Source of the DNA: Leptolyngbyaceae cyanobacterium CSU_1_3
GTDB taxonomy: Bacteria; Cyanobacteriota; Cyanobacteriia; Leptolyngbyales; Leptolyngbyaceae
DNA: 32,718 nt
Assembly: GCA_012034655.1 (NCBI GenBank)
Contig: JAAUOZ010000049.1
Location: 1-32,718 of the forward strand
Direction: 5' to 3'
Part shown: positions 1 to 7,524 of the stretch, one piece after another
Position numbering within the stretch: position 1 is the first letter of the stretch
How the letters are laid out: every line of letters starts with the position of its first letter
Notes under the pieces: generated by a model
The model's input: the letters and a program-made list of their open reading frames with translations, nothing else
Database searches by the model: none
What the model was told of the DNA's origin: nothing
Program-made: the position numbers and the translations under genes

Positions 1-32
1 AGGAGGTTTCTAGCAAACAAATTACCCACCGT

Positions 33-76
33 CTTCGACTTCGCTCAGCCAGGTTGTTCCCTGAGCAAAGTCGAAG
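33..76. repeat. Imperfect inverted repeat, dispersed type
   Basis: CTTCGACTTCGCTCAG (33-48) faces CTGAGCAAAGTCGAAG (61-76); the arms are reverse complements with one mismatch. A related pair built on the same TCGACT..CGCTCA core lies at 10657-10721, so this is probably a dispersed intergenic repeat and not a gene-specific signal. Confidence 0.6.
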
Positions 77-172
77 GGCGCAGGTCAAAAGGTAAAATCT
101 TTCTTAGAAATTGCCTAATCAGTCTCAGGCAGTCGCCTAGAAATAATTAACCGCGAGATCGATCGTGTGTCG

Positions 173-207
173 TAGGGATGCAGCCATAAAAATGCATCCC
201 TATTTTG
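173..207 (+). terminator. Hairpin with short T-run, possible terminator of an upstream gene
   Basis: TAGGGATGCA (173-182) and TGCATCCCTA (193-202) form a perfect 10-bp stem with a 10-nt loop, followed by TATTTTG on the plus strand. No plus-strand gene precedes it inside the window, so it may end a gene lying to the left. On the minus strand no T-run follows, making it a weak candidate for the kinase-like gene. Confidence 0.35.
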
Positions 208-239
208 ATTTCGACGTGAATTCGATACCCTAAAACGGC

Positions 240-331
240 CTTCATCCTCCCAGGCTCCTGCTCCCCAGGGAGACCGAGGGGCAACGCAAGCGTCAGGCTT
301 TGAAGCTCCTCTCCCGCAAAGGCGAGAGGAG
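240..331 (-). repeat. Intergenic dispersed repeat copy with GAGAGGAG hairpin
   Basis: Read on the minus strand this block carries GGAGC..CAAAGCCTGAC and a CGGTCTCCCTGGG stretch closely resembling plus-strand 24160-24210, and more loosely 5870-5903. CTCCTCTC (306-313) pairs with GAGAGGAG (324-331) directly next to the stop of the kinase-like gene. The preceding block 218-250 (GAATTCGA..CTAAAACGGCC) recurs at 2851-2883, so similar repeats sit on both sides of that gene. Confidence 0.5.
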
Positions 332-2689
332 TTAGAAACGGCCTTTTGCGATCGTATCGATCGAGCGCAATTGGTTAGAAAAATGGGCCTGCAAAGTTTC
401 TCGGTCGCGCAGGGCAGGCTGAAAATCTGGGTTTTGGGCAATGGCGCGATCGTAGGAACGCAGCGCTTCTGAGTAGCGTTTGAGTTCTACTAAGACTCGA
501 CCGCGCCAATACCAGGTGCTATGGCTATCTGGCTGAAGTTGAATCGCCTTGTCAAGACAGGCAGCCGCCTCCTGATAGCGTTTAAGCTTAATCAATGCAC
601 TCGCCAAACATCGCCACAGGTGAGAGTTGCTTGGCTCAAGCTGAATGGCTCTGTCGTAAGAACCGATCGCCTCTTCGTAGCGCTTGAGCGAAAACAGCAC
701 ATTGCCCCGCCAGCGCAGCACTTCTGGGCTATTCGGGTTCAGTTGAATTGCCTTGTTATAAGCAATCACTGCCTCTGTGTGGCGCTGCAACTTCTCTAAA
801 ACTTGCCCCTTCTGAAACCAGGTTCCATAATCTTCTGTGGCGAATGGCTGACCTGCTAAATCTTGGGATGGCTCACTTCTGACCTCGCTTCTTGCGTCGG
901 CAGCGATCGACTGCTGAAGTAGCCCCAGCACCCGCCGACGACCCTCGATCGCCCCCTGCAAGTCGCTCTTGATTTGCACAGCCCGCTCATAAGAGCGCAG
1001 GGCTTCTTCATACCTCTGCAAGCCTTCTAAAGCTTTGCCTCGATCGTGCCACGCCCAGTAGTTATCTGCCTCAAACTCCACCACCCGATCGCAGCAAGCA
1101 AGAGCCTCTTCGTAACAGTGGAGATTTTGGAGCACCGCGCCTCGCTTGAACCAAGCCAGCGCATCGTCTGGTTGAATTTGCACCACGCGATCGTAAGCGA
1201 CGAGCGCCTGTTCATAATTTTGCTGATTTTCGAGGGCCATGCCGCGCATTAGCCAGGCCAAAGCATCATTGGGATTGAGTTGAATCGCCCGATCGCAGGC
1301 AGCGATCGCTTCATCGTAGTGCTGCAAATCGTAGAGCGCATCGACATTCTTAAGCCGACTGAGCAACCGCTTGCGACTTTCGACTGCTAGTTGAAAATTA
1401 GGCTTAATGTGAACTGCCCGATCGAACGCCTCTACCGCCGCTTCAAATTGTTGCAGGGTCTCTAACACTTTGCCCTGATCGTGCCAGGCCCAATAGTTTT
1501 CTGGCTGAAGCAAAACAACTTTTTTGTAACAATCTAGCGCTTCCTCAAATCGCTGCAAATTCTCTAATACGCCGCCCCGCTTGAACCACGCCAAATAATC
1601 GTTGGGCTGAATCTCGACCACCCGATCGTAAGCAATCAGAGCTTCTTGAAACTGGCGCAAATTTTCTAAGGTGATGCCCCGCCTAAACCACGCCAAATAA
1701 TCCTCAGGATTTGCCTGAATAACCTTCTCGTAAGCGACGATCGCCTCTCGATAGCGCTGCACTTGAAATAGCTCGTCACCTCGCTCTAGCCAGACCAGAT
1801 ACACATCCGCGATCGGAGATTTGGGTGGGGAGGGCAAGAGAGCCGTAAATTTGCTGCTCAATGCTTTTAAGGCAGATAGTGCGTCTGCGGCAGTCTGATA
1901 GCGCTGTCGGAAGTCGTAGCAAATCATCTTATCTAGCACGTCAGCCAGTTCTGGGCTAACCTCGACCCCTTCGCGCCAGAGAATTTCACTTGTCTTAGGA
2001 TCGACTCGCACGTTTTTGGGAGAAACTCCGGTCAGCGCTTGAAGACCAACCCAACCGATCGCGTAAATATCGCTGCTAAAATTGGGCTTCCCTGCTAACT
2101 GCTCATTGGGCTTGTAGCCAGAAGACCTGTCCCCGATCGTGGCCGCTTCAGAGTCGCAAGCTTTATGCCCATCCGCTTCTGCAATTTCTGCTTCAAGCTG
2201 CTTCACCGCACCAAAATTAATCAAAATCACTTTGCCGTCTGACTGACGGCGCATCAGGTTCGATGGTTTGATATTTTGATGAATCACCTGCTGCTGATGG
2301 GCAAATTCCAACACATTGAGAATATCTTGCAGCAGATCGATCGCCTCAGCTTCTAGAAACCGCCGACCCTGCTTAAATTCTTCACTCAGAGTATGGCCCT
2401 CAACAAACTCTTGAACTAAATAAAATTCCTGATTTTCCTCAAAGTGAGCAAACAGTCGCGGAATCTGATCGTGATTGCCCAAGCCATACAACACCTCGGC
2501 TTCAGCATCAAACAGCCGCCTGGCGGTCTGCCAGGAGTTAGACTCAGTGACTTTGGGCTTGAGTGGTTTGACAACACATAGAGGGGTTTCAGGAAGATGC
2601 TGATCTGTCGCCAGAAACGTCTGCCCAGACCCTCTCCCTCCCAAGTGACGAATGATGGTGTAACGCCCGCCGAGAACCTGATTTAACAT
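332..2689 (-). CDS. Serine/threonine-kinase-like protein with TPR repeats, probable pseudokinase
   Basis: 785 aa. Residues about 8-275 are a cyanobacterial Ser/Thr protein kinase fold; about 295-770 hold roughly twelve TPR units (AWFKRG..YEEAL..YDRAIQLNP type). The two halves of the TPR array look like a large internal duplication, since units ending YWAWHD..AV.IKP recur. Key kinase residues: the glycine loop is altered (LGGRGSG, 16-22), Lys41 of CVVKPLKP remains, but the catalytic loop reads VIHQNIKPSN, with Asn139 where HRD has Asp, and the metal-binding DFG reads NFG (Asn158). Both codons are AAT where GAT is expected. Family knowledge says these Asp residues are needed for phosphotransfer, so I infer a scaffold or pseudokinase role. 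It ends in TPRs with no membrane segment seen, so it is probably cytoplasmic. The gene is transcribed away from smpB, its upstream minus-strand neighbour. Confidence 0.9.
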   Translation of the reverse strand: MLNQVLGGRYTIIRHLGGRGSGQTFLATDQHLPETPLCVVKPLKPKVTESNSWQTARRLFDAEAEVLYGLGNHDQIPRLFAHFEENQEFYLVQEFVEGHTLSEEFKQGRRFLEAEAIDLLQDILNVLEFAHQQQVIHQNIKPSNLMRRQSDGKVILINFGAVKQLEAEIAEADGHKACDSEAATIGDRSSGYKPNEQLAGKPNFSSDIYAIGWVGLQALTGVSPKNVRVDPKTSEILWREGVEVSPELADVLDKMICYDFRQRYQTAADALSALKALSSKFTALLPSPPKSPIADVYLVWLERGDELFQVQRYREAIVAYEKVIQANPEDYLAWFRRGITLENLRQFQEALIAYDRVVEIQPNDYLAWFKRGGVLENLQRFEEALDCYKKVVLLQPENYWAWHDQGKVLETLQQFEAAVEAFDRAVHIKPNFQLAVESRKRLLSRLKNVDALYDLQHYDEAIAACDRAIQLNPNDALAWLMRGMALENQQNYEQALVAYDRVVQIQPDDALAWFKRGAVLQNLHCYEEALACCDRVVEFEADNYWAWHDRGKALEGLQRYEEALRSYERAVQIKSDLQGAIEGRRRVLGLLQQSIAADARSEVRSEPSQDLAGQPFATEDYGTWFQKGQVLEKLQRHTEAVIAYNKAIQLNPNSPEVLRWRGNVLFSLKRYEEAIGSYDRAIQLEPSNSHLWRCLASALIKLKRYQEAAACLDKAIQLQPDSHSTWYWRGRVLVELKRYSEALRSYDRAIAQNPDFQPALRDRETLQAHFSNQLRSIDTIAKGRF

Positions 2690-2850
2690 AAAAATAAATG
2701 CAGCGTGCAGACGGTGCAGGTGCGATCGTCTGGGTCAATCATGAATAGCTATTTGTGCATTTGCAGCCACAAGTCGCCTGGGATTATCTTTCCCAAGTCA
2801 AGCATTCGAGAAACAGGTCGATAGATAGTGCCCATACCCTAAAGGGGCGG

Positions 2851-2883
2851 GAATTCGAGGCCGCTAAAACGGCCTCATCCTCT
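2851..2883. repeat. Second copy of GAATTCGA..CGGCC intergenic repeat
   Basis: This block closely matches 218-250 in the same orientation (GAATTCGA, CTAAAACGGCC, TCATCCTC). Within this copy AGGCCG and CGGCCT flank CTAAAA and could pair. The two copies flank the kinase-like gene. Confidence 0.45.
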
Positions 2884-2918
2884 TAGTTCTTCTTGGGTAT
2901 GTTCTGGGGCCTAAACTC

Positions 2919-2950
2919 AGTACTTCTATCAAGGAGTACTTCTATCAAGG
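2919..2950. repeat. Perfect 16-bp tandem duplication after smpB
   Basis: AGTACTTCTATCAAGG occurs twice without a gap (2919-2934, 2935-2950), ending five bases before the smpB stop codon on the minus strand. It looks like a recent slippage duplication in the smpB 3' untranslated region. Confidence 0.8.
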
Positions 2951-2954
2951 GCTA

Positions 2955-3422
2955 TTAGCGATTTTTCATGGCTCGCTGCATCTCGCGCTGGTCGTCTCTT
3001 CGCTTCACGTCTTCTCGTTTGTCGTGCAGTTTCTTACCCTTTGCAAGCCCCAAATCAACCTTGACCCAGCCGCCTTTGAAGTACATTTTTAGGGGCACTA
3101 AGGTCAGCCCCTGTTGCTCGACTCTGCCGACCAGTTTGCGAATTTCTTGCCGATGCAGCAGCAGTTTCCGGGTGCGGCGGGGGTCGTGGTTAAAGAACTG
3201 GCTAGCAGTTTTGTGGGGCGACACATGCACATTGAGCAAGAGCACTTCTCCATCTCGCACCAGAGCAAAGCCATCTCTCAGGTTAACTTTGCCCTCGCGG
3301 ATCGACTTAACCTCTGTGCCAACTAGCTCGATTCCAGCTTCATAGGTCTCTAGAATCTCGTACTGAAAGCGGGCCTGGCGGTTGTCGCTGACGATTTTGA
3401 AACTTTCGCTCTTTTCACTCAT
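2955..3422 (-). CDS. smpB: SsrA-binding protein SmpB
   Basis: 155 aa, the usual SmpB length. SmpB binds tmRNA (SsrA) and brings it to stalled ribosomes for trans-translation. Recognisable blocks are [18 protein letters not shown] near residue 14, the [17 protein letters not shown] segment, the VHVSPHK stretch, [12 protein letters not shown], and the basic C-terminal tail ([16 protein letters not shown]) that enters the decoding channel. The start is ATG with Ser-Glu-Lys following. It lies upstream of the kinase-like gene on the same strand, but 265 bases and several repeats separate them, so an operon is unlikely. The tmRNA gene itself was not seen in the window. Confidence 0.97.
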   Translation of the reverse strand: MSEKSESFKIVSDNRQARFQYEILETYEAGIELVGTEVKSIREGKVNLRDGFALVRDGEVLLLNVHVSPHKTASQFFNHDPRRTRKLLLHRQEIRKLVGRVEQQGLTLVPLKMYFKGGWVKVDLGLAKGKKLHDKREDVKRRDDQREMQRAMKNR

Positions 3423-3735
3423 TTTTTTACTTTAGCGCGATCGTTGCCCCCGACACCACTGACCGCCCAGCAGATCTCTTTGGCTGGATAGCCACAACTA
3501 GATAGCCACAAAACACCGATCGACTCTCAAAAACTCACTGTTAAGACTAGAGGCAAAAAATGCCCTCGAAGATGCTGGAGGCAAGAAGGTGATAAATCGC
3601 ACATCCGCAATACGAAAATACTACTAAAAATCGGAGTGCCAATCCTGGTTTTTGGGACAAGATCAGGGATTTTGGTCTTTATTTTTGGCTTTATACGAAC
3701 AAATGAAAAAATCAACAGGAAAAATCAAGAAATTT

Positions 3736-3749
3736 GTATCCCTGAATAC
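3736..3749 (+). promoter_or_regulatory. NtcA-type operator upstream of amt
   Basis: The sequence TTTGTATCCCTGAATACAAA contains GTA-N8-TAC exactly (GTA 3736-3738, TAC 3747-3749), with the palindrome extended by TTT/AAA on both sides. NtcA is the CRP-family nitrogen regulator of cyanobacteria and ammonium transporter genes are classical targets. The site lies about 250 bases before the amt start. TAN3T-type -10 candidates are TAAGAT (3762-3767) and TAATCT (3783-3788); neither has the usual spacing of about 22 bases, so the exact promoter is unresolved. Confidence 0.75.
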
Positions 3750-3997
3750 AAAGTTTAACTCTAAGATCCACGAAATTTCTACTAATCTGCCTCAATTTAT
3801 CTCTACTCAGGAAAATGTTGGCAGTTGTGAACCATTGACTTTCGTCGCTCTACCTTAAACGTGCTCTACTAGATGCTCGTTGAACACTAAATAGCGGACA
3901 AGATGATAAATTTTGACTTCTATCTGCATTATTGCTCTTGAGTTTGGCGCTGTCTTCTCAACTACTGTCTTTTTCACTTACCGAACAGACTCTCAAT

Positions 3998-5576
3998 ATG
4001 ATGTATCGACCCATGGTCAAAAAGCTTCCCGAAAAACGCAAGTTCGATCGCTATTCTAAGTGGCTCTCCCCAAGCTGGTATGCTCGGCAGCTAACCCCAA
4101 GCTGGCAGGCTTGTATCCCTCTGGCGCTGATGATTGTCGCACTATGGGGCTATGCGGGCACTGCTCAGACTCCCCCGACGCTAGAATCTGTCTCTCAAGC
4201 CACCGCAGAGTTGAAAGTCGGCATCGACACCATGTGGGTGATGGTTGCGGGGATGCTCGTGTTTTTTATGAATGCGGGCTTCTGTATGTTAGAAGCAGGG
4301 ATGTGTCGCCAGAAGAACGCAGTCAATGTTTTGTCTAAGAACCTGATTGTGTTTGCGCTCTCGACGATCGCATTTTGGGCGATCGGCTTTGGGTTGATGT
4401 TTAGCAATGGCAACAACATCATCGGCACGAGCGGCGGTTTTTTTCCTTGCGGGTGCAGACAATAGCCCCGCCATGGGAGAGTCCTACCAGGGGATTTTCT
4501 CGGCGCTCAACTGGACGGGCGTACCCCTGGGGGCAAAATTCTTCTTTCAACTGGTGTTTGCCGGAACAGCGGCCACGATCGTCTCTGGGGCGGTCGCCGA
4601 ACGCATCAAATTTCTAGACTTTCTGATTTTTAGCATTCTCCTCGTCGGTCTGGCTTACCCCATCACCGGACACTGGGTTTGGGGTGGCGGCATTCTGGCA
4701 GATGCAGGGTTCTATGACTTCGCAGGTTCGACGGTGGTACACGCGGTCGGCGGTTGGGCAGCGCTGATGGGAGCCGCTTTCTTGGGTCCAAGACTCGGCA
4801 AATATAATGCTGACGGTTCCGCCAATGCGCTTCCGGCTCACAACATGGGCATCGCCACTCTGGGAGCGCTGATTCTATGGTTGGGCTGGTTTGGCTTCAA
4901 TCCTGGTTCGACGATGGGCGTAGGCAATGGCTCCCTGATTGCTCATGTTGCGCTGACCACCAACACGGGCGCGGCATTTGGCACTTTGGCGGCGACGGTG
5001 ACGGCTTGGGTCGTCTTGGGCAAGCCTGACTTGTCGATGATCATCAACGGATTGTTGGCTGGGTTAGTTGCAGTGACTGCTTCCTGTGCGTTTATTAGCG
5101 TGCCTTCTGCGGCGATCATCGGTGCGATCGCTGGCGTTGGGGTTGTCTTTGCAGTTGGCTTCTTCGACAAGCTGAATATTGATGACCCGGTGGGAGCCAT
5201 TCCGGTGCACCTGGTGAATGGTGTTTGGGGGACGTTGGCCCTGGGCTTGTTTAGCCAGGGGGGAGAGTTTGGAGCGGCTCCGGCTCCGGCGGCAGGGCTG
5301 CTGTTTGGCGGTGGGTTTAACCAGCTTTGGGCGCAGTTTCTAGGAACCATCACAGTGGGTGGGATGACCGTTTTGCTTTCCAGCATTTTCTGGCTGATTC
5401 TCAAGTCCACTATGGGGATTAGAGTGAAGGCTGAGGAAGAATTTGAAGGATTGGATATCAGTGAGCACGGCATGGAAGCTTATGCTGGGTTTATGAAAGA
5501 AGTGCCAGGGCTTTCGGGAGGCAGCAGTAGTGCTTCGATGGGAGACGTGCAAGGCAGCGCCAAACCTTATTTGTAA
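3998..5576 (+). CDS. amt: Ammonium transporter (Amt/MEP/Rh family), one-base frameshift
   Basis: Integral membrane ammonium channel. The N-terminal stretch includes a hydrophobic segment ([15 protein letters not shown]) before the canonical core, which starts at [23 protein letters not shown]. The conserved pore residues are present: Asp in [10 protein letters not shown] with the first twin His in STVVHAVGG, and the second His in [15 protein letters not shown] at 3998 is preferred to TTG at 3932; no strong ribosome site decides it. The frame breaks at T7 (4438-4444): with six T the protein reads [15 protein letters not shown], the family sequence, so one T is extra. Two alternatives are a real pseudogene or a sequencing error; the rest of the protein is intact to the stop. 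An NtcA site lies upstream and a hairpin terminator follows at 5653. Confidence 0.93.
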
Positions 5577-5652
5577 ACTTGCCCGACGAAATGGGTCAAT
5601 TGAGTAGATTGTTCTGCAATTTCTAAAGTTGTTGCTGAACTGAAAACTTTTT

Positions 5653-5708
5653 GAGCGATCGCTCCTTCCTCTGATTGGCGGGCGATCGCTCATTATTTTT
5701 GTTTTTTT
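5653..5708 (+). terminator. Rho-independent terminator of amt
   Basis: GAGCGATCGC (5653-5662) and GCGATCGCTC (5682-5691) form a perfect 10-bp stem, each arm containing a HIP1 octamer, followed by ATTATTTTTGTTTTTTT. It sits 76 bases after the amt stop. Confidence 0.85.
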
Positions 5709-5812
5709 GAGGCTCTGTTCCTCAAGATTTTTTAGTTCCAAAGGCTTGAGTAAGTTTCAGTCAGCCCAGATTAGTCGTCTACATTCAATGCTTATGAGAT
5801 TCAGTATTGGTT

Positions 5813-5903
5813 AACGTCAGTTCGACGACTAACCTTTTGCCCTTACCCCAAGCCCCTCTCCCCAAGCCTCTCCCCAGGACGAGGGACTTCAAAACCTGCT
5901 TCC
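5813..5903 (+). repeat. Dispersed pyrimidine-rich repeat, copy 2
   Basis: The block ACGTCAGTTCGACGAC, then TTTTGCCC, an interrupted CCCCTCTCCCC tract, and CGAGGGACTTCAAAACCTG matches 24107-24175 with scattered differences. Read in reverse it also resembles 240-331. It contains no coding sequence. Confidence 0.6.
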
Positions 5904-5939
5904 TACTTAACACGTCGGTCTGAAAACTTCAAATAGCTC

Positions 5940-5980
5940 AAACAAAAGCTCCAGATCATTGAGACCCGGAGCTTTTGTTT
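5940..5980. terminator. Strong bidirectional hairpin, terminator-like
   Basis: AAACAAAAGCTCC (5940-5952) pairs perfectly with GGAGCTTTTGTTT (5968-5980), a 13-bp stem with a 15-nt loop. Both strands end the stem in T-rich sequence. It could stop minus-strand transcripts from the petN side, or plus-strand read-through from amt. Confidence 0.6.
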
Positions 5981-6017
5981 ATGGCTAGACACTGCAAGAA
6001 GCGCCCCAAGGTATGGA

Positions 6018-6400
6018 GTGAACTACCCGACTCTGATGCTTCGCATACAGAAGCGGGCTTCCCAATTCATCGGCAACCGCCTCCAGAACTGCGTAGCTCT
6101 ATTGGTCTTACATTGCCTCCAAGGGCAGGAGTCCTGGTTCCCAAGACCCATCACTGTCTCTTGCAACCTTGTACCTATAAGCTTGGTTTTCGCTTACGGC
6201 AGTGAGGGTCAAGAGGGTATAAATATACCAGTTTTTTTCGCTACGTTTGTAAGAAATTGGCATTTCTTCATCGTCCCCATTGCGAAGCTCTGGCCGAAGG
6301 CGTTCCCCGCGCTCAACTGCGTTTCGCATCGGTTAAGGTATCAATTCAGAAATGCCCTGGCTCTCATCCCGACGCTCACCCTATCGGGTAGAGCGCGGGG
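6018..6400 (-). mobile_element. Decayed IS200/IS605-type remnant (tnpB 3' end and right end)
   Basis: On the minus strand, 6150-6067 reads a short frame containing GGNVRPIELRSS before a stop; a G.NVRP-like motif is typical of the extreme C-terminus of cyanobacterial TnpB proteins. It is followed by GAAGCCCGCTTCTGTATGCG and a GGGTAGTTCAC end (6018-6028), resembling the hairpin and terminal sequence of IS605-family right ends and of omega RNA scaffolds. Farther in, CCCCGCGCTC (6305-6314) and GAGCGCGGGG (6391-6400) make a perfect 10-bp inverted repeat. No transposase frame survives. The family assignment rests on pattern memory, so it is tentative. Confidence 0.4.
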
Positions 6401-6549
6401 CCTCCCGCCGAATAGCTAACGGCGATTTTCTTTTTCTCGACGCGACGATCGCGCCAATCTCCGATGGTCAAGTACGCAATGCCGCCTGTAACCACCAGGA
6501 GCAGACCAAAGGCGACGAAAACCAGGGTGCTAAAAACGCTAGATTCCAC
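6376..6549 (-). CDS. Small single-pass membrane protein, conserved-looking, unknown function
   Basis: 57 aa from a GTG start at 6549, with GGGG a few bases upstream as a possible ribosome site. The protein starts VESSVFSTLVF, has one transmembrane helix (about residues 6-28, rich in Val, Leu and Gly), then TIGDWRDRRVEKKK, a positively charged segment expected on the cytoplasmic side. The last 15 or so residues (SYSAGGPALYPIG) lie in the edge of the IS605-like remnant, so the native C-terminus may have been replaced by insertion. It lies 144 bases downstream of petN on the same strand and may be cotranscribed. Composition suggests a small thylakoid membrane subunit, but I do not recognise it with certainty. 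Confidence 0.6.
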   Translation of the reverse strand: MESSVFSTLVFVAFGLLLVVTGGIAYLTIGDWRDRRVEKKKIAVSYSAGGPALYPIG

Positions 6550-6693
6550 AATGACCCCAAATTGCCCTCAGTAGACGACTTGAAAAGCTCTGCACCTAGA
6601 AGAATTTGTGAAAAACTTGTGTTTGATAAAGAACTGAGCTTTGAGATAGAACCAGTCACCAAGCCTCAAATCTCAATTCTTTCTACTGCAAAT

Positions 6694-6783
6694 TTAGAAG
6701 CCGTTGCGTCCCCAGATCACCATCGAAATAGAAAATGTGAACACGGCAAGAAGCGCGACCCAACCCAAAGTCAAGATATCCAT
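6694..6783 (-). CDS. petN: Cytochrome b6-f complex subunit 8 (PetN)
   Basis: 29 aa, exactly the usual PetN length. The protein begins [17 protein letters not shown] and ends MVIWGRNGF, matching the very conserved PetN pattern (MDILTLGWV...WGRNG). It is a single-helix subunit of the cytochrome b6f complex in the thylakoid membrane, needed for complex stability. The gene is too short for ordinary gene callers. It is on the minus strand, divergent from the gene at 6917, with a second small membrane-protein gene downstream at 6549. Confidence 0.95.
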   Translation of the reverse strand: MDILTLGWVALLAVFTFSISMVIWGRNGF

Positions 6784-6827
6784 AGTGGCGATGTCAAAAC
6801 AAACATTACGAAAGGATGCTTAGATTC

Positions 6828-6855
6828 ATCATAAAACAAAGACGTGGTAGCTTAA
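6828..6855 (-). promoter_or_regulatory. Possible sigma-70 promoter of petN
   Basis: On the minus strand TTAAGC (6855-6850) and TATGAT (6833-6828) are 16 bases apart, about 45 bases before the petN start. The -10 box is good and the -35 weak. Confidence 0.3.
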
Positions 6856-6916
6856 CCTTGGGTTTGAGATCTAACTTAAAGATCTGTCCCCTTTATCTAG
6901 CTTGCAGAATTACAGC

Positions 6917-7375
6917 ATGGATGGATCGCCTGAGATGACCTTGGTAGAGCGAGTTGAATCGGTGAAAGCGGGGCTGTTCGCAGGGTTGTCGGTAGCGATC
7001 GCTTTCTCGATTTTGGCGCTGATCAATGATTTGATTTTGGCCAGTCAGTTTCAGCCATTGTTAGGGTTGCAGAGGGCTACAACGGGCGGCTGGCTGAGTG
7101 GGGCGATCGCGATCGTCGCTGGCTTGCTGTTTGGCATTACCTATCGTTATGTAGTGCGGCAAGACCAAAATTCTCACCTCAAATCGGGGGCGGTGTTGGC
7201 GTTTGGGCTGGTGCGAGGGTTGGCGCAGATTGATGTCGGGCTGGCCACCCAGGGCGCATTGCTGCCATTTGTGGTGCTGGCGCTGGAGAGTATTTTGCTA
7301 TTTGCGATCGCCCGTCTGGCATTAGATTGGGCAATGAACCAGGGCTGGCTGCGATCGTTTCGAGGGTTATCGTAA
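6917..7375 (+). CDS. Conserved hypothetical multi-pass membrane protein
   Basis: 152 aa from ATG 6917 (a TTG at 6902 would add five residues). Three or four hydrophobic segments are visible: AGLFAGLSVAIAFSILALI near the N-terminus, WLSGAIAIVAGLLFGITYRYV in the middle, and two toward the C-terminus (VLAFGLVRGLAQIDVG, ALLPFVVLALESILLFAIA). Charged loops such as RQDQNSHLK lie between. I recall similar proteins in cyanobacteria but know no function. It is divergent from petN and is followed about 150 bases later by uvrA; no terminator is obvious between them. Confidence 0.75.
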   Translation: MDGSPEMTLVERVESVKAGLFAGLSVAIAFSILALINDLILASQFQPLLGLQRATTGGWLSGAIAIVAGLLFGITYRYVVRQDQNSHLKSGAVLAFGLVRGLAQIDVGLATQGALLPFVVLALESILLFAIARLALDWAMNQGWLRSFRGLS

Positions 7376-7524
7376 GGATCAAAAATAAAGAGCATCCCCA
7401 AATTTTCTTTTTCTTGATACTTACACTGAGTAGACATCCTAAGTACTAGCTTTCTAGTACGAAATAACTAGATTGTGGAGTGTAACGATAGAATCATAAA
7501 GGACTGTTTCAATCGCGTCCTTCA

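Noticed and set aside
3652..3858. 68-codon plus-strand frame upstream of amt
   Set aside because: It runs across the NtcA site and has no protein-like pattern.
4407..5576. Separate ammonium transporter starting at an internal ATG
   Set aside because: The upstream frame supplies the missing N-terminal Amt helices and joins by one base at T7, so it is one gene.
6108..6329. 73-codon minus-strand frame (..MPISYKRSEKNWY..)
   Set aside because: It lies within the IS605-like remnant, has no recognised homology to me, and the alternative frame with GGNVRP explains the region better; kept only as part of the mobile-element call.
6352..6834. 160-codon plus-strand frame
   Set aside because: It is antisense to petN and the 57-aa membrane gene, which have far better support.
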